Source: Lachnospiraceae bacterium
GTDB lineage: Bacteria > Bacillota > Clostridia > Lachnospirales > Lachnospiraceae
DNA length: 64,000 nucleotides
Assembly: GCA_025758065.1 (NCBI GenBank)
Contig: CP107199.1
Coordinates: 2,763,501 to 2,827,500 of the forward strand
Direction of reading: 5' to 3'
The position numbers were made by a program, and so were the translations under genes. Below, piece by piece: positions 43,096 through 52,305 of the stretch (within the stretch, counting starts at the first letter, position 1; each line of letters begins with the position of its first letter). The notes under the pieces are model-generated. The model saw only the letters and a program-made list of their open reading frames with translations, did no database searches and had not been told where the DNA came from.

Positions 43096-43120
43096 GTTTA
43101 AAAATAGGAGGTTCTGGCCC

Positions 43121-43939
43121 ATGGTACGTCTCATTCTTATTGGAAAACGTATTTACAATAAATTTTCAGAAGATGAGATGACAGTGTACGCGGCTCAGGT
43201 CTCTTTTTTTGTGATCCTTTCTGTTGTTCCCTTTCTGATGCTGCTTCTTACGGCGGTCCAGATGATACCGGGGATCTCAAAAGCAGACTTTTTAGAGATC
43301 GCCATGGACATTGTACCGGCTGAATACAGATCTCTGGCATTTCGTGTAGTAAATGACCTGATGCTAAAATCACCGGCAACTATGATCTCTGCTACGGCTG
43401 TAACAGCCCTCTGGTCTGCAGGGCGAGGTATGTTCAGCGTAGCAAGAGGTTTAAACCGGGTCAATGGAAAAGGGAGAAAACACTGGTATGTGTTTAACCG
43501 CCTGATCTACTGTGGTTACACCATTCTTTTTATTGCAGTGTGCATTCTGTCTATGGGCCTTCTTGTGTTTGGACGAACGCTTCAAAGCTTTATCCAGAGT
43601 CATTTTCCGCTGATCGCACCTATTACCGGCTATGTGATTCAGATGCGCCAGCTATGGGGCTTTGGCATGCTTCTTATTTTCTTTCTGGGGATCTACTGCC
43701 TGGTCCCGGACCGGAAAGAAAACGTCAAAGCTGCTTTGCCGGGGGCTGTATTTTCCACAGCTGGCTGGATGCTTTTTTCTCTTGCATTTTCCATGTATTT
43801 CAATTTTACAGGTGGGAAAAACTATTCTTATATGTATGGCAGTCTTGCAGCTATCGCGTTGTCATTTTTGTGGTTTTATATCTGTATATGCATCCTGTTT
43901 ATGGGAGCGGAATTGAACTGGTTTTGGGATGAGATATAG
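43121..43939 (+). CDS. YihY/BrkB-family inner membrane protein
   Basis: 272 residues with six membrane segments. The family pattern is clear: YAAQVSFFVILSVVPFLMLL, a conserved ALWSAGRGMFSVARGLNRV segment, and the end YGSLAAIALSFLWFYICICI with ELNWFW. Once annotated as ribonuclease BN, the family is now regarded as of unknown transport function. I start at ATG 43121 behind AGGAGG; the in-frame ATG at 43094 lies in the family B repeat. A family A repeat follows the gene. Confidence 0.82.
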   Translation: MVRLILIGKRIYNKFSEDEMTVYAAQVSFFVILSVVPFLMLLLTAVQMIPGISKADFLEIAMDIVPAEYRSLAFRVVNDLMLKSPATMISATAVTALWSAGRGMFSVARGLNRVNGKGRKHWYVFNRLIYCGYTILFIAVCILSMGLLVFGRTLQSFIQSHFPLIAPITGYVIQMRQLWGFGMLLIFFLGIYCLVPDRKENVKAALPGAVFSTAGWMLFSLAFSMYFNFTGGKNYSYMYGSLAAIALSFLWFYICICILFMGAELNWFWDEI

Positions 43940-43990
43940 TGGGTGTCCTTGCACATCGGATTGCTACGTGCTTTGCACTCTCGCAATCCT

Positions 43991-44048
43991 AAAAACATTC
44001 GTAATCCGCTCATTTTTCTTTGAAAAATGGCTGCTTACTCATGTTTTT
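43991..44048 (-). repeat. Dispersed intergenic repeat, family A copy 2
   Basis: Reverse complement matches the repeat at 14476-14532 (AAACATGAGTAAGCAGCC ... GGATTACGAATGTTTTT). The similarity to the A-like sequence at 42975-43010 extends further left on this copy's strand, to GGATTTTTGACC, which includes the LysR stop codon. The stretch 43940-43990 also has a hairpin-forming GGATTGC/GCAATCC pair. Confidence 0.7.
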
Positions 44049-44061
44049 GCGGGTTTCAAGG

Positions 44062-44940
44062 TCAAAAATCCTTGTTTGCAAAGTATTCCGGGAAAAAATG
44101 GAAAAACTCTTTGGATACACGGCTGACCATGCCATGTTTTCTGGCAATGAGTGCGATCTGGCTGATGACCCCCTGGTCTGACAGGGGGATTTTTAATAAG
44201 TCCTCGCCTCCTGATCTTGCCATAGAAGAAGGTACAAGAGCGATCCCTGCGCCGCACTGGGCCCAGGTCATGCTGGTCCTGGCATCATCATTGATACAAA
44301 GGTAATCAGGAGCAGTACCGGGAAAACAGTGACTGATAAAAGGTTCCCATCTGCGGTATACAATAAGGGGACAGGAAGCCAGGGAAGCTACAGAGATGGA
44401 AGCAGCTGCCGGGTCTGGGAAAAATTCAGGTTTTCCCACTGCCATCATTGGTTCTGCCTCTAAAAAGTGGCACTGATAAGATTCTGTAGGAAGAGGAGTC
44501 CTTACTACTGCAACTTCAATAAGACCGGAATTAATCTGGTCCATCAGCTCGTATGTATTTCCTTCACTGATGCGTAAAGTCACCTCCGGGTGGAGACTGA
44601 CAAAAGAGGAGAGCGCCCGGATCAGTCTGGGAGTCTGCACAGATGAGATCATACCCATATGCAGCGGCCCTCTTAATCCCTGGCCCATCTGCTGCAGTTC
44701 ATCAGATACCGCGGTAGTCAGATGCAGGATGTGCAAAGCCTTTTCATAGAAAACTTTTCCGGCTTCCGTGAGAAAAATGCTCCGGGAACCCCGCTCAAAA
44801 AGCACCACACCCAGTTCATCTTCTAGCAGCTTCATCTGGGCACTTAAAGGCGGCTGGGAGATATGCAGGGATTTGGCAGCCGCGGAAATATTTCCCTCAT
44901 TTACAATAGCTATAAAATATTCCATTTGTTTCAGATTCAT
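44062..44940 (-). CDS. LysR-family transcription regulator
   Basis: 292 residues, normal length. N-terminal winged helix NLKQMEYFIAIVNEGNISAA followed by KSLHISQPPLSAQMKLLEDE, then a substrate-binding-like effector domain (GPLHMGMISSVQTPRLIRAL). It is divergent from the ABC exporter at 45105 with a 164-base AT-rich gap, so it probably controls the exporter and itself; effector unknown. Its last codons (KDF) and stop abut the family A repeat. The start ATG 44940 has only a weak purine-rich site (GGGGGG). Confidence 0.88.
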   Translation of the reverse strand: MNLKQMEYFIAIVNEGNISAAAKSLHISQPPLSAQMKLLEDELGVVLFERGSRSIFLTEAGKVFYEKALHILHLTTAVSDELQQMGQGLRGPLHMGMISSVQTPRLIRALSSFVSLHPEVTLRISEGNTYELMDQINSGLIEVAVVRTPLPTESYQCHFLEAEPMMAVGKPEFFPDPAAASISVASLASCPLIVYRRWEPFISHCFPGTAPDYLCINDDARTSMTWAQCGAGIALVPSSMARSGGEDLLKIPLSDQGVISQIALIARKHGMVSRVSKEFFHFFPEYFANKDF

Positions 44941-45053
44941 AACAGCCCCCCCTTTTTTTTACAAATTCTGCAAAATGTTTATAAAAAATATCTATAGGAT
45001 AAACATATAATTTCTATATTAAATCAATATTTTAAATATAGGTTTTCATGTGC

Positions 45054-45059
45054 TATAAT
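45054..45059 (+). promoter_or_regulatory. Extended minus-10 of the ABC exporter operon
   Basis: TGTGCTATAAT just upstream of 45060 is a consensus extended minus-10 (TGn-TATAAT). The surrounding 44990-45045 is AT-rich with short dyads that could be LysR sites. Confidence 0.5.
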
Positions 45060-45104
45060 ACCAGACAGTTAAATAAAATACAATATTTTTAGGAGAAATG
45101 CATT

Positions 45105-46883
45105 ATGAAGCGATTACTCAGTTATATGGGTGCCTACAAGAAGGAGAGCATACTGGGGCCGCTGTTTAAGATGCTGGAGGCCAGCTTCGAGCTGTTTGTG
45201 CCTTTAGTAGTGGCAAGTATGGTAGACGTAGGTATTGCAAACAGAAGTGTATCTTATGTGGTGCGCATGGGAGGTCTTCTTTTGCTCCTTGCAGCTATTG
45301 GACTGACCTGTTCCCTGACAGCCCAGTATTTTGCAGCCAAGGCAGCCACGGGAACAGCCACTGCATTGCGGAATAACCTGTTTTCCCATATTGGGACTCT
45401 GTCTTATACGGAGATCGATACCATAGGAACCTCTACGCTGATCACACGGATGACCAGTGACATCAACCAGGTGCAGAACGGCATTAATATGACCTTGCGC
45501 CTGCTGCTTCGTTCCCCATTTGTGGTATTTGGCTCCATGATCATGGCATTTACCGTAGATGCTCATACAGCTATGGTATTTGCAGTGACTATTCCTGTAT
45601 TGTGCGTTGTAGTATTTGGCATCATGCTTGTAAGTATGCCGTTATACCAGTCTGTGCAGAGGCAGCTGGATAAAGTGCTTCTGACTACAAGGGAAAATCT
45701 CATGGGCGTACGTGTGATCCGTGCTTTTAACCGCCAGGAAAATGAGCGTGAGAAGTTTGAAGAAGAAAATGGCAGCCTGGTAAAAATGCAGGTATTTGTA
45801 GGAAAGATATCTGCACTGTTAAACCCTGTTACGTATGTGATCATTAATATTGCTACTGTAGCTGTGATCTGGGTAGGTGCCACAAGAGTAGATGCCGGTA
45901 TCATCAGTCAGGGTAAAGTCATTGCTCTTGTAAATTATATGGCCCAGATCCTGGTAGAACTGATCAAAATGGCAAACCTGATCATCCTGATCTCCAAGGC
46001 AGTTGCCTGTATGAGACGTGTGGACAGCGTATTTGAGATCAAGAGCAGCATTGAGGAAAAAACTCATGAGATAAAAACTCGTGGCGCAAAAAGCATGGAA
46101 GATACCACAGAAAAAGTCAGTGCTGAAACTGCAAAAGTGGAATTTGACCATGTAAACTTTGCTTATGCAGGTGCAAAATCTGATTCCATTACAGATATTT
46201 CTTTTAAGGCAATGAAAGGACAGACGATTGGCGTGATCGGCGGTACAGGTTCCGGCAAGTCTACGCTGGTAAATCTGATCCCAAGATTTTATGACGTAAG
46301 AGAAGGAACTGTTCTTATTGATGGAAAAGATGTAAGAGACTTATCCCTTACAGATCTAAGACATGCTATTGGCGTGGTACCCCAGAGAGCTGTCCTCTTT
46401 AAAGGCACGCTCCGTGATAACATGCGCTGGGGCAAGGAAGATGCTTCTGATGAAGAGATCTGGCATGCACTGGATGTTGCCCAGGCAAGAGATTTTGTTG
46501 AAGCAAAAGGAGAAGGACTTGACCTGGTGATCGACCAGGGCGGCCATAACTTATCCGGTGGCCAGCGCCAGCGTCTTACTATTGCAAGGGCACTGGTGAG
46601 AGATCCGCAGATCCTGATCATGGACGACAGCGCATCTGCTCTTGACTTTGCAACAGATGCAAGACTGAGAAAGGCCATCCGGGAAAATACAAAGGATATG
46701 ACTGTATTTATCGTTTCCCAGAGAGCAACTACCATCCGCAATGCAGATACCATTCTGGTGCTGGATGATGGAAAGCTGGCAGGTATGGGCAGTCATAAGC
46801 AGCTCTTGAAGGAATGCGATGTTTACAGGGAAATCTGCCTGTCACAGCTGTCAAAAGAGGAGGTGGAACGGGATGAGCAGTAA
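45105..46883 (+). CDS. Heterodimeric ABC exporter, subunit 1 (degenerate site)
   Basis: 592 residues: six-helix exporter membrane domain, then the ATPase with Walker A GGTGSGKSTLVNL, signature LSGGQRQRLTIARAL and Walker B ILIMDDSASALD. The catalytic glutamate after Walker B is aspartate here, while the partner has the normal glutamate, as in BmrCD/EfrAB-type heterodimers with one active ATP site. An insertion rich in Lys/Thr/Glu (about 318-345) joins the two domains. AGGAG precedes ATG 45105. The next gene starts inside this one by 11 bases, giving one-to-one synthesis. Probable drug or lipid exporter under control of the divergent LysR. Confidence 0.9.
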   Translation: MKRLLSYMGAYKKESILGPLFKMLEASFELFVPLVVASMVDVGIANRSVSYVVRMGGLLLLLAAIGLTCSLTAQYFAAKAATGTATALRNNLFSHIGTLSYTEIDTIGTSTLITRMTSDINQVQNGINMTLRLLLRSPFVVFGSMIMAFTVDAHTAMVFAVTIPVLCVVVFGIMLVSMPLYQSVQRQLDKVLLTTRENLMGVRVIRAFNRQENEREKFEEENGSLVKMQVFVGKISALLNPVTYVIINIATVAVIWVGATRVDAGIISQGKVIALVNYMAQILVELIKMANLIILISKAVACMRRVDSVFEIKSSIEEKTHEIKTRGAKSMEDTTEKVSAETAKVEFDHVNFAYAGAKSDSITDISFKAMKGQTIGVIGGTGSGKSTLVNLIPRFYDVREGTVLIDGKDVRDLSLTDLRHAIGVVPQRAVLFKGTLRDNMRWGKEDASDEEIWHALDVAQARDFVEAKGEGLDLVIDQGGHNLSGGQRQRLTIARALVRDPQILIMDDSASALDFATDARLRKAIRENTKDMTVFIVSQRATTIRNADTILVLDDGKLAGMGSHKQLLKECDVYREICLSQLSKEEVERDEQ

Positions 46884-48645
46884 AAAGCCGAAAATGAGCC
46901 GGGATAAGAGCATTGAGACATTAAAAAGAGTCCTTGATTATATTGCTGCTTACAAATGGGCAGTATGTTTATCCCTTTTGTTAGCATTAGTAACAGTTGC
47001 ATTTACTCTTTATATCCCTATCCTTACAGGCAAAGCAGTGGATGAGACCGTAAGTCAGGGAAATGTGGATTTTGCAGCCCTGATAAACATTATTAAAAAG
47101 ATCATCATGGCAATGGCAGCTACCGCCATCAGCCAGTGGCTTATGAACCATATCAACAACATTATCACCTACAGAGTGGTAAAAGATATCCGTACAAAAG
47201 CCTTCGGACATCTGGAAGTCCTTCCTTTAAGTTATATTGACTCCCATCCTTCTGGTGATATCATCAGCCGTATTATTGCAGATATCGATCAGTTTTCTGA
47301 AGGCCTGCTAATGGGTTTTACCCAGTTTTTTACAGGAGTGATGACCATTCTTGGAACCTTGCTTTTTATGGTTTCCATTAACCCGCTGATCACACTGGTA
47401 GTTGTAGTTTTAACGCCTGTTTCCCTGTTTGTTGCAAGCTTTATTGCCAAAAAGACATATGTTATGTTTAAACATCAGTCTGAAACAAGAGGTGAGCTGA
47501 CTACACTGACTGATGAAATGCTTGGAAATATGAAGGTGGTCCAGGCTTTTGGATATCAGAAAGAAGCAGAAGAACGTTTCCATAAGATCAACAACAAGCT
47601 GGCCGGATACAGTCTGCGTGCTACTTTCTTTTCATCCATTACCAACCCGGCTACCCGTTTTGTAAACAGCCTGGTCTATGCAGCTGTTGGTATTACCGGT
47701 GCTTATGCAGTTATCAGGGGTTTTATGACCGTTGGACAGCTTACCAGCTTTTTAAGCTATGCAAACCAGTACACAAAGCCATTTAACGAGATCTCCGGCG
47801 TTGTAACAGAACTTCAGAATGCCCTCGCATCTGCAGCCAGAGTATTTGAACTGATCGATGAAAAGACTATTCTGGAAGATAAGAAAGATGCCACAGTCCT
47901 TGAAAATGTAAAGGGACAGGTGGAGATCGAACATGTAAATTTCTCTTATACACCGGACAGACCTTTGATCGAAGATCTGAACCTTTCTGTAAAGCCTGGT
48001 GAGAGAGTAGCCATTGTAGGGCCTACTGGCTGTGGAAAGACCACAGTGATCAACCTCCTTATGCGGTTCTATGATGTAAATCCCGGTTCTATTAAGGTAG
48101 AGGGAAAAGACATCCGTGACGTTACCAGAAAAAGTCTTCGCACCAGCTATGGCATGGTGCTTCAGGAGACCTGGCTGAAATCAGGAACTATCCGTGACAA
48201 CATTGCATACGGAAGACCGGAGGCAACAGAAGAAGAGATCGTAAGTGCAGCAAAGGAAGCCCATGCCCACAGCTTTATCATGCGAATGCCTCAGGGCTAT
48301 GATACTGTGATCAGTGAGGACGGCGGAAACCTGTCCCAGGGCCAGAAGCAGCTTTTGTGCATAGCCAGAGTTATGCTCTGCTTGCCGCCGATGCTGATCT
48401 TAGATGAGGCAACATCCTCTATTGATACCCGTACTGAGATCCGTGTTCAGAAAGCCTTTGCCAAGATGATGGAAGGAAGGACCAGCTTTATTGTTGCCCA
48501 TCGTCTTTCTACTATCCGCGAGGCAGATATGATCCTTGTTATGCGCGACGGGCATATTGTAGAAAAAGGAAAGCACGAAGAGCTGCTGGCAAAGAACGGC
48601 TTTTATGCTGAGATCTATAACAGCCAGTTTACAGCTGTAGGATAA
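46873..48645 (+). CDS. Heterodimeric ABC exporter, subunit 2 (catalytic site)
   Basis: 590 residues of the same family: membrane domain (WAVCLSLLLALVTVAFTLYI), then Walker A GPTGCGKTTVINLL, signature variant NLSQGQKQLLCIARV and Walker B MLILDEATSSID with the catalytic glutamate. The QG in the signature in place of GG is usual for this partner type. ATG 46873 lies inside the end of subunit 1, behind AGGAGG. The earlier ATG at 46819 in frame would start inside the partner's ATPase end. Confidence 0.9.
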   Translation: MSSKKPKMSRDKSIETLKRVLDYIAAYKWAVCLSLLLALVTVAFTLYIPILTGKAVDETVSQGNVDFAALINIIKKIIMAMAATAISQWLMNHINNIITYRVVKDIRTKAFGHLEVLPLSYIDSHPSGDIISRIIADIDQFSEGLLMGFTQFFTGVMTILGTLLFMVSINPLITLVVVVLTPVSLFVASFIAKKTYVMFKHQSETRGELTTLTDEMLGNMKVVQAFGYQKEAEERFHKINNKLAGYSLRATFFSSITNPATRFVNSLVYAAVGITGAYAVIRGFMTVGQLTSFLSYANQYTKPFNEISGVVTELQNALASAARVFELIDEKTILEDKKDATVLENVKGQVEIEHVNFSYTPDRPLIEDLNLSVKPGERVAIVGPTGCGKTTVINLLMRFYDVNPGSIKVEGKDIRDVTRKSLRTSYGMVLQETWLKSGTIRDNIAYGRPEATEEEIVSAAKEAHAHSFIMRMPQGYDTVISEDGGNLSQGQKQLLCIARVMLCLPPMLILDEATSSIDTRTEIRVQKAFAKMMEGRTSFIVAHRLSTIREADMILVMRDGHIVEKGKHEELLAKNGFYAEIYNSQFTAVG

Positions 48646-48675
48646 AAGAAATGTTAAATTTATAAAGAAACTTAT

Positions 48676-48717
48676 AAAGCCAGTCCCTTTTTGAGAAAAT
48701 AGGGGCTGACTTTTTTC
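48676..48717 (+). terminator. Candidate terminator after the ABC exporter
   Basis: AAGCCAGTCCC and GGGGCTGACTTTTTT form an imperfect hairpin with a T run. A TGTATAAT minus-10 for the next gene lies at about 48727. Confidence 0.5.
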
Positions 48718-48793
48718 GTGACTGTCTGTATAATAAAGTCTAAATGATAATAATACGGATGATGATCCACATCCCAAAGGAGGAATTTTTATT

Positions 48794-50140
48794 ATGGAAA
48801 CCGATCCGCAACCGGCCAGTATTTTCACACAGCTTCTTATTCTTCTGGTACTTACTCTTATAAGAGGATATTTTGCAGGAGCAGAGATGGCTGTGGCATC
48901 TGTAAACAAAAACAAGATCCACAGGTTAAAGGAACAGGGAAATACAAAAGCAGCCCTGATCGAGCACCTGATGGAAGGCTCAACAGCATTTTTATCTGCG
49001 ATCCAGTTGATAGTCACACTGGCCGGTTTTCTTTCCAGTGCGGCAGCAGCAACAGGGATTTCAGAAATATTAGCTGTAAAGATGAACCAATGGGGCATAC
49101 CTGGCAGCAGGATCGCTGCACTGGTACTTGTTACCATTATCCTTGTTTATGTAAATCTGGTATTCGGAGAACTGATCCCTAAGAGAATAGCATTGCAGAA
49201 TGCAGAAAAATTCAGCTTATCCTGCATTGGCCTGGTCTATTTTGCATCCTGCGTGGTAAAGCCTTTTGTAGGTCTTTTAAATGTTTCCACCAGTGGGATC
49301 TTAAAGCTTTTCGGTATGCATCATGAAGATCTGGAAAGTGATGTTTCAGAGGAGGAGATCAAATCCCTTCTGGAAACGGGAAGCGAGACTGGTGTATTTA
49401 ATGAGATCGAGAAAGAGATGATCACTTCGATCTTCTCATTTGATGATAAAAAAGCAAAAGAAGTCATGGTGCCAAGACAGGATATGGTAGCCATTAACAT
49501 TGATGAACCGGTGGATTCTTATCTGGATGATATCCTCCAGTCCATGCATTCCAAGATCCCGGTATATCAGGAAGATATTGATAATATCATCGGTATCCTT
49601 TCTACGAAAGCGCTGACGATCGAAGCAAGAAAGAAATCTTTTGAAGATCTGGATATCCGCTCTCTTTTAACACCTGCCTATTTTGTTCCAGAAAACAGGC
49701 GAACAGATGCTCTTTTCAGGGAAATGCAGCAGAAGAAGGAAAAACTGGCCATACTGATCGATGAATACGGCGGAGTATCCGGCATGGTCACATTAGAGGA
49801 CCTGATCGAGGTGATCGTCGGGGACATCCACGAAGAGTATGAAGAAGTAGAACCTGAGATCATTGAACAGGAACCAGGACATGTATACAGCCTTTCCGGA
49901 AGTATAGCATTATCGGACCTGAAAGAAGAATTCCATCTGGATGTGGACAGCGTATACGATACTTTATCCGGTTATCTCATAGAGGCTCTGGGATATATCC
50001 CAACTGAAAAGGCACTTCCTCTTACTGTAACCACCCCGGAAGCGGATTACGAGATCCTGAAAATGGATGACCGTGTGATCGGCCGGGTGAAAATGACACT
50101 GAAAGAAGCACAAGCCCCGGAAACCGGGGATGCAACATAA
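48794..50140 (+). CDS. CNNM/HlyC-CorC family membrane protein with CBS pair
   Basis: 448 residues. The DUF21 membrane domain (residues about 10-200, with RGYFAGAEMAVASVNKNKIH and VYVNLVFGELIPKRIAL) is followed by two CBS domains (VMVPRQDMVAINIDEPVDSY; LAILIDEYGGVSGMVTLEDL) and a CorC/HlyC C-terminal domain (YSLSGSIALSDLKEEFHLDV). Related proteins export or sense magnesium; the old name hemolysin is not a function. AAAGGAGG precedes ATG 48794. Single gene with a terminator at 50147. Confidence 0.9.
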   Translation: METDPQPASIFTQLLILLVLTLIRGYFAGAEMAVASVNKNKIHRLKEQGNTKAALIEHLMEGSTAFLSAIQLIVTLAGFLSSAAAATGISEILAVKMNQWGIPGSRIAALVLVTIILVYVNLVFGELIPKRIALQNAEKFSLSCIGLVYFASCVVKPFVGLLNVSTSGILKLFGMHHEDLESDVSEEEIKSLLETGSETGVFNEIEKEMITSIFSFDDKKAKEVMVPRQDMVAINIDEPVDSYLDDILQSMHSKIPVYQEDIDNIIGILSTKALTIEARKKSFEDLDIRSLLTPAYFVPENRRTDALFREMQQKKEKLAILIDEYGGVSGMVTLEDLIEVIVGDIHEEYEEVEPEIIEQEPGHVYSLSGSIALSDLKEEFHLDVDSVYDTLSGYLIEALGYIPTEKALPLTVTTPEADYEILKMDDRVIGRVKMTLKEAQAPETGDAT

Positions 50141-50146
50141 GATCCA

Positions 50147-50181
50147 AGCAGTCCTGCTTTACCATGGGGACTGCTTTTTTG
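50147..50181 (+). terminator. Rho-independent terminator
   Basis: AAGCAGTCC and GGACTGCTTTTTT arms (about 50147-50180) after the CBS-domain gene. Confidence 0.75.
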
Positions 50182-50293
50182 CTGCCATACATTCGGAAAA
50201 GGCTGACAGCGGCTTTCAATATCTATAGAAACAGCAGGTTGCTTTTCGAAAACTCGTAATTCTGTTATGATCTATATAACGGAGGTAAATGCC

Positions 50294-50422
50294 ATGGAAA
50301 CAAAGAATATTATTTTAGAGCTTCGCACGAAAAAGGGGGTGTCTCAGGAAGAGTTAGCACAAAAGGTTATGGTTACACGACAGGCGGTATCACGCTGGGA
50401 AAACGGAGTTTCCCAAAGTTAA
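50294..50422 (+). pseudogene. 5' part of an XRE regulator gene split by a mobile element
   Basis: Starts METKNIILELRTKKGVSQEE and reads a full XRE helix-turn-helix through VTRQAVSRWENG, then leaves its family at position 50405 and stops after four foreign codons. GGAGG lies in front of the ATG. The missing part, starting ETVPNTETLKLLSKEFDVS, is found in frame at 53960-54611, 3.55 kb downstream. The isolated product would be only the DNA-binding domain. Confidence 0.85.
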
Positions 50423-50492
50423 AGAAACTACCAAAAACTCACGCTTACATTACTTCCAATATGAAAATTAAAGATTTATTGGAGGTATCATT

Positions 50493-50855
50493 ATGGCTCA
50501 GAACTTCACTTATACCCAATGCGGTGATTACTATATCCCTAACATCAAGTTGTCATATACAAGTACACAGGCCCTTGGAAAATATGGCAGAATGCGTAGA
50601 GCGTTTTTGGAACAGAACAAACCAATGCTTTTTAACGACATGATTCTGACAGAGAGCCTGTTCCCGCATCTGCGGGAAGTACAACAGACCTGTGAGAAGC
50701 GAATGGAGTTGTTGATGACGGATTTGTTGGGAAAGAATCCAGCACCAGACAAGGCAACACAGCAGCTTGCATGGGTAGCACATATGAATAGTTTGAAAGC
50801 ACAGGCGGAAGAAAGTGTCCTCCGGGAACTGGTCTATGAGGAGGACATCGTATGA
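50493..50855 (+). CDS. tnpV: TnpV-family transposon protein
   Basis: 120 residues starting AQNFTYTQCGDYYIPNIKLS with LGKYGRMRRAFLEQNKPMLF and a helical C-terminus (WVAHMNSLKAQAEESVLREL), which is the pattern of the TnpV proteins carried by Tn4451-like and related serine-recombinase elements. The molecular role is not known; it may help excision or regulation. GGAGGT precedes ATG 50493. Its last codons overlap the next gene by four bases. Confidence 0.85.
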   Translation: MAQNFTYTQCGDYYIPNIKLSYTSTQALGKYGRMRRAFLEQNKPMLFNDMILTESLFPHLREVQQTCEKRMELLMTDLLGKNPAPDKATQQLAWVAHMNSLKAQAEESVLRELVYEEDIV

Positions 50856-51115
50856 AAATTCTTGAAGAATTTTGGTACGGCAATATTGAGCCTACCGACT
50901 ACGATACTTCTTCCTGTAAAGAGTATAAGAAATTACAGGAACTGATTTGCTGGAATGAAGAAAAACTCCGAGTAGCTATGACGGACGAACAGAAAGCATT
51001 GTTCGAGAAATACACGGATTGTGTCCGAGAACATCAAACCATTACGGAGTGCCTGATATTCCAGAACAGCTTTAAGCTGGGTGCCAGAATGATGTTGGAA
51101 GTCATGGAAGAATAA
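50852..51115 (+). CDS. Small element-borne protein (DUF6809-like)
   Basis: 87 residues, helical and charged, starting KILEEFWYGNIEPTDYD and containing FQNSFKLGARMMLEVM at the end. It resembles short proteins that accompany tnpV in clostridial elements (DUF6809 by memory). The start overlaps the tnpV stop (ATGA), so it is translationally coupled. No function known. The following 145 bases contain a hairpin of CCACCCGTAGGA/TCCTTCGGGTGG type at about 51137-51162. Confidence 0.65.
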   Translation: MKILEEFWYGNIEPTDYDTSSCKEYKKLQELICWNEEKLRVAMTDEQKALFEKYTDCVREHQTITECLIFQNSFKLGARMMLEVMEE

Positions 51116-51260
51116 AGAACATAGACGATTTGAAGCCACCCGTAGGAACGATCCTTCGGGTGGTATTTTGTATCTATCAAAATGCAAAAAATATTTTCCG
51201 CCTGTCCAAAATTGGTGTTTTCAATCGTTATTATAGTTAAACGAATATGATGGGGGTGAT

Positions 51261-51470
51261 ATGTTGTCCGAGGAATTATTGAAACAGGTGGCTGAGGAAT
51301 TTGCTCTTGCAATGAATGAGAGTTTACCGATACCGGAACAATGTCAGCATCAATTCTCCGAAGAGTTTGAGCGCAAAATGCAGCGTCTCCTGTCCGCTGT
51401 TCCAATCAATACGCAAATAGCAGTGGTTGTTCCTGAACTGAGTTACAACCAAACCTATGAATTGCAATGA
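51261..51470 (+). CDS. Unrecognised 69-residue element-borne protein
   Basis: Starts LSEELLKQVAEEFALAMNES and ends PELSYNQTYELQ; mostly one amphipathic helix, then a short extended end. GGGGGTG serves as a weak ribosome site. A similar small frame often follows tnpV genes in clostridial elements, but I cannot name it. A hairpin AGGCTG/CAGCCT follows at about 51472. Confidence 0.45.
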   Translation: MLSEELLKQVAEEFALAMNESLPIPEQCQHQFSEEFERKMQRLLSAVPINTQIAVVVPELSYNQTYELQ

Positions 51471-51677
51471 AGGCTGGCCTATTGGGTCAGCCTGTACTCT
51501 GTGGATTCACAATTCAAGAACTGTGAAAATCACAATGTAATAATACTGATATTAATAATACTGATTATAGTGATACTGATCCTTTTCTATCCGTTCCGGA
51601 ATGGAATTGAAAGAAAATGACCATTTATGTACAATCACAGAAATCAAGCCGTCATCGCATATAGTTGCGAATGTATC

Positions 51678-51706
51678 TTGAAAATTACGGCAAGTTTTGC
51701 TATTAT
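51678..51706 (+). promoter_or_regulatory. Promoter of the element-borne XRE-hsdM unit
   Basis: TTGAAA (51678-51683), 17-base spacer, TATTAT (51701-51706), about 40 bases before the XRE start at 51748. Confidence 0.55.
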
Positions 51707-51747
51707 TATACACAGTAAGCGTAAAAGCGGAAACAGGAGGTAGACGC

Positions 51748-51969
51748 ATGGCTATTTCATATAACCGAATGTGGAAACTGCTTGTCGATAAGAAAATGAG
51801 TAAAGCAGATTTACGAAAAGCGGCAGATATTGCTCCCAATACAATGACAAAGCTTCGCAGAGATGAACCGGTCAATCTTGCAATCCTTGGCAGGATTTGT
51901 GACGTGTTGAACTGCGATTACGGTGACTTAATGCAATATGTGCCGGAGGAGAATACAAATGACCAATAA
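51748..51969 (+). CDS. XRE-family regulator of a (lost) type I methylase operon
   Basis: 73 residues: YNRMWKLLVDKKMSKADLRK, then AADIAPNTMTKLRRDEPVNL, a Cro/C1-type helix-turn-helix. It resembles the regulator at 55001 in length, start (MAISY against MAVSY) and position directly before an hsdM gene, so the two are homologues from two separate restriction loci. AGGAGG precedes ATG 51748. The 3' end overlaps the hsdM fragment by 11 bases. Probably an autoregulator or control protein of methylase expression. Confidence 0.8.
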   Translation: MAISYNRMWKLLVDKKMSKADLRKAADIAPNTMTKLRRDEPVNLAILGRICDVLNCDYGDLMQYVPEENTNDQ

Positions 51970-52270
51970 ACAGTTGAAAAACTTAAAGGATACATTGTGG
52001 ACAACCGCCGATCAGCTACGTGCTAATTCTGGCTTGAAGTCCACGGAATACGCCGAGCCTATTCTCGGCTTGATTTTCCTGCGATTTGCAGATGTAAAAT
52101 ATAGCAAGTTCGAGCCTGAGATCAAGGCAGAGTTTAATTCTACCAAAGGTACTCGTATGGAACGCCCTATCCATGAAATCGCTATCGAAAAATGCGGTTT
52201 CTATCTGCCTGAAGAAGCTCGATATGATTGGCTGCTGAATTTGCCTGAAAGTGAAGATCTTGTAGCAAGG
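51959..52270 (+). pseudogene. 5' fragment of a type I methylase gene (hsdM)
   Basis: Begins MTNKQLKNLKDTLWTTADQL and follows the HsdM N-terminal domain (LGLIFLRFADVKYSKFEPEI, ERPIHEIAIEKCGFYLPEEA) to about NLPESEDLVA. After about 52270 the likeness is lost and the frame runs through foreign sequence to a stop at 52375. The catalytic motifs (DPxCGSG, NPPF/Y) are absent. It is not the hsdM of the downstream operon: the N-terminal sequence is of another subtype. Confidence 0.8.
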
Positions 52271-52305
52271 CTTTTTCTGCCCCTACTGCGTAACAAAGGG
52301 CATAA

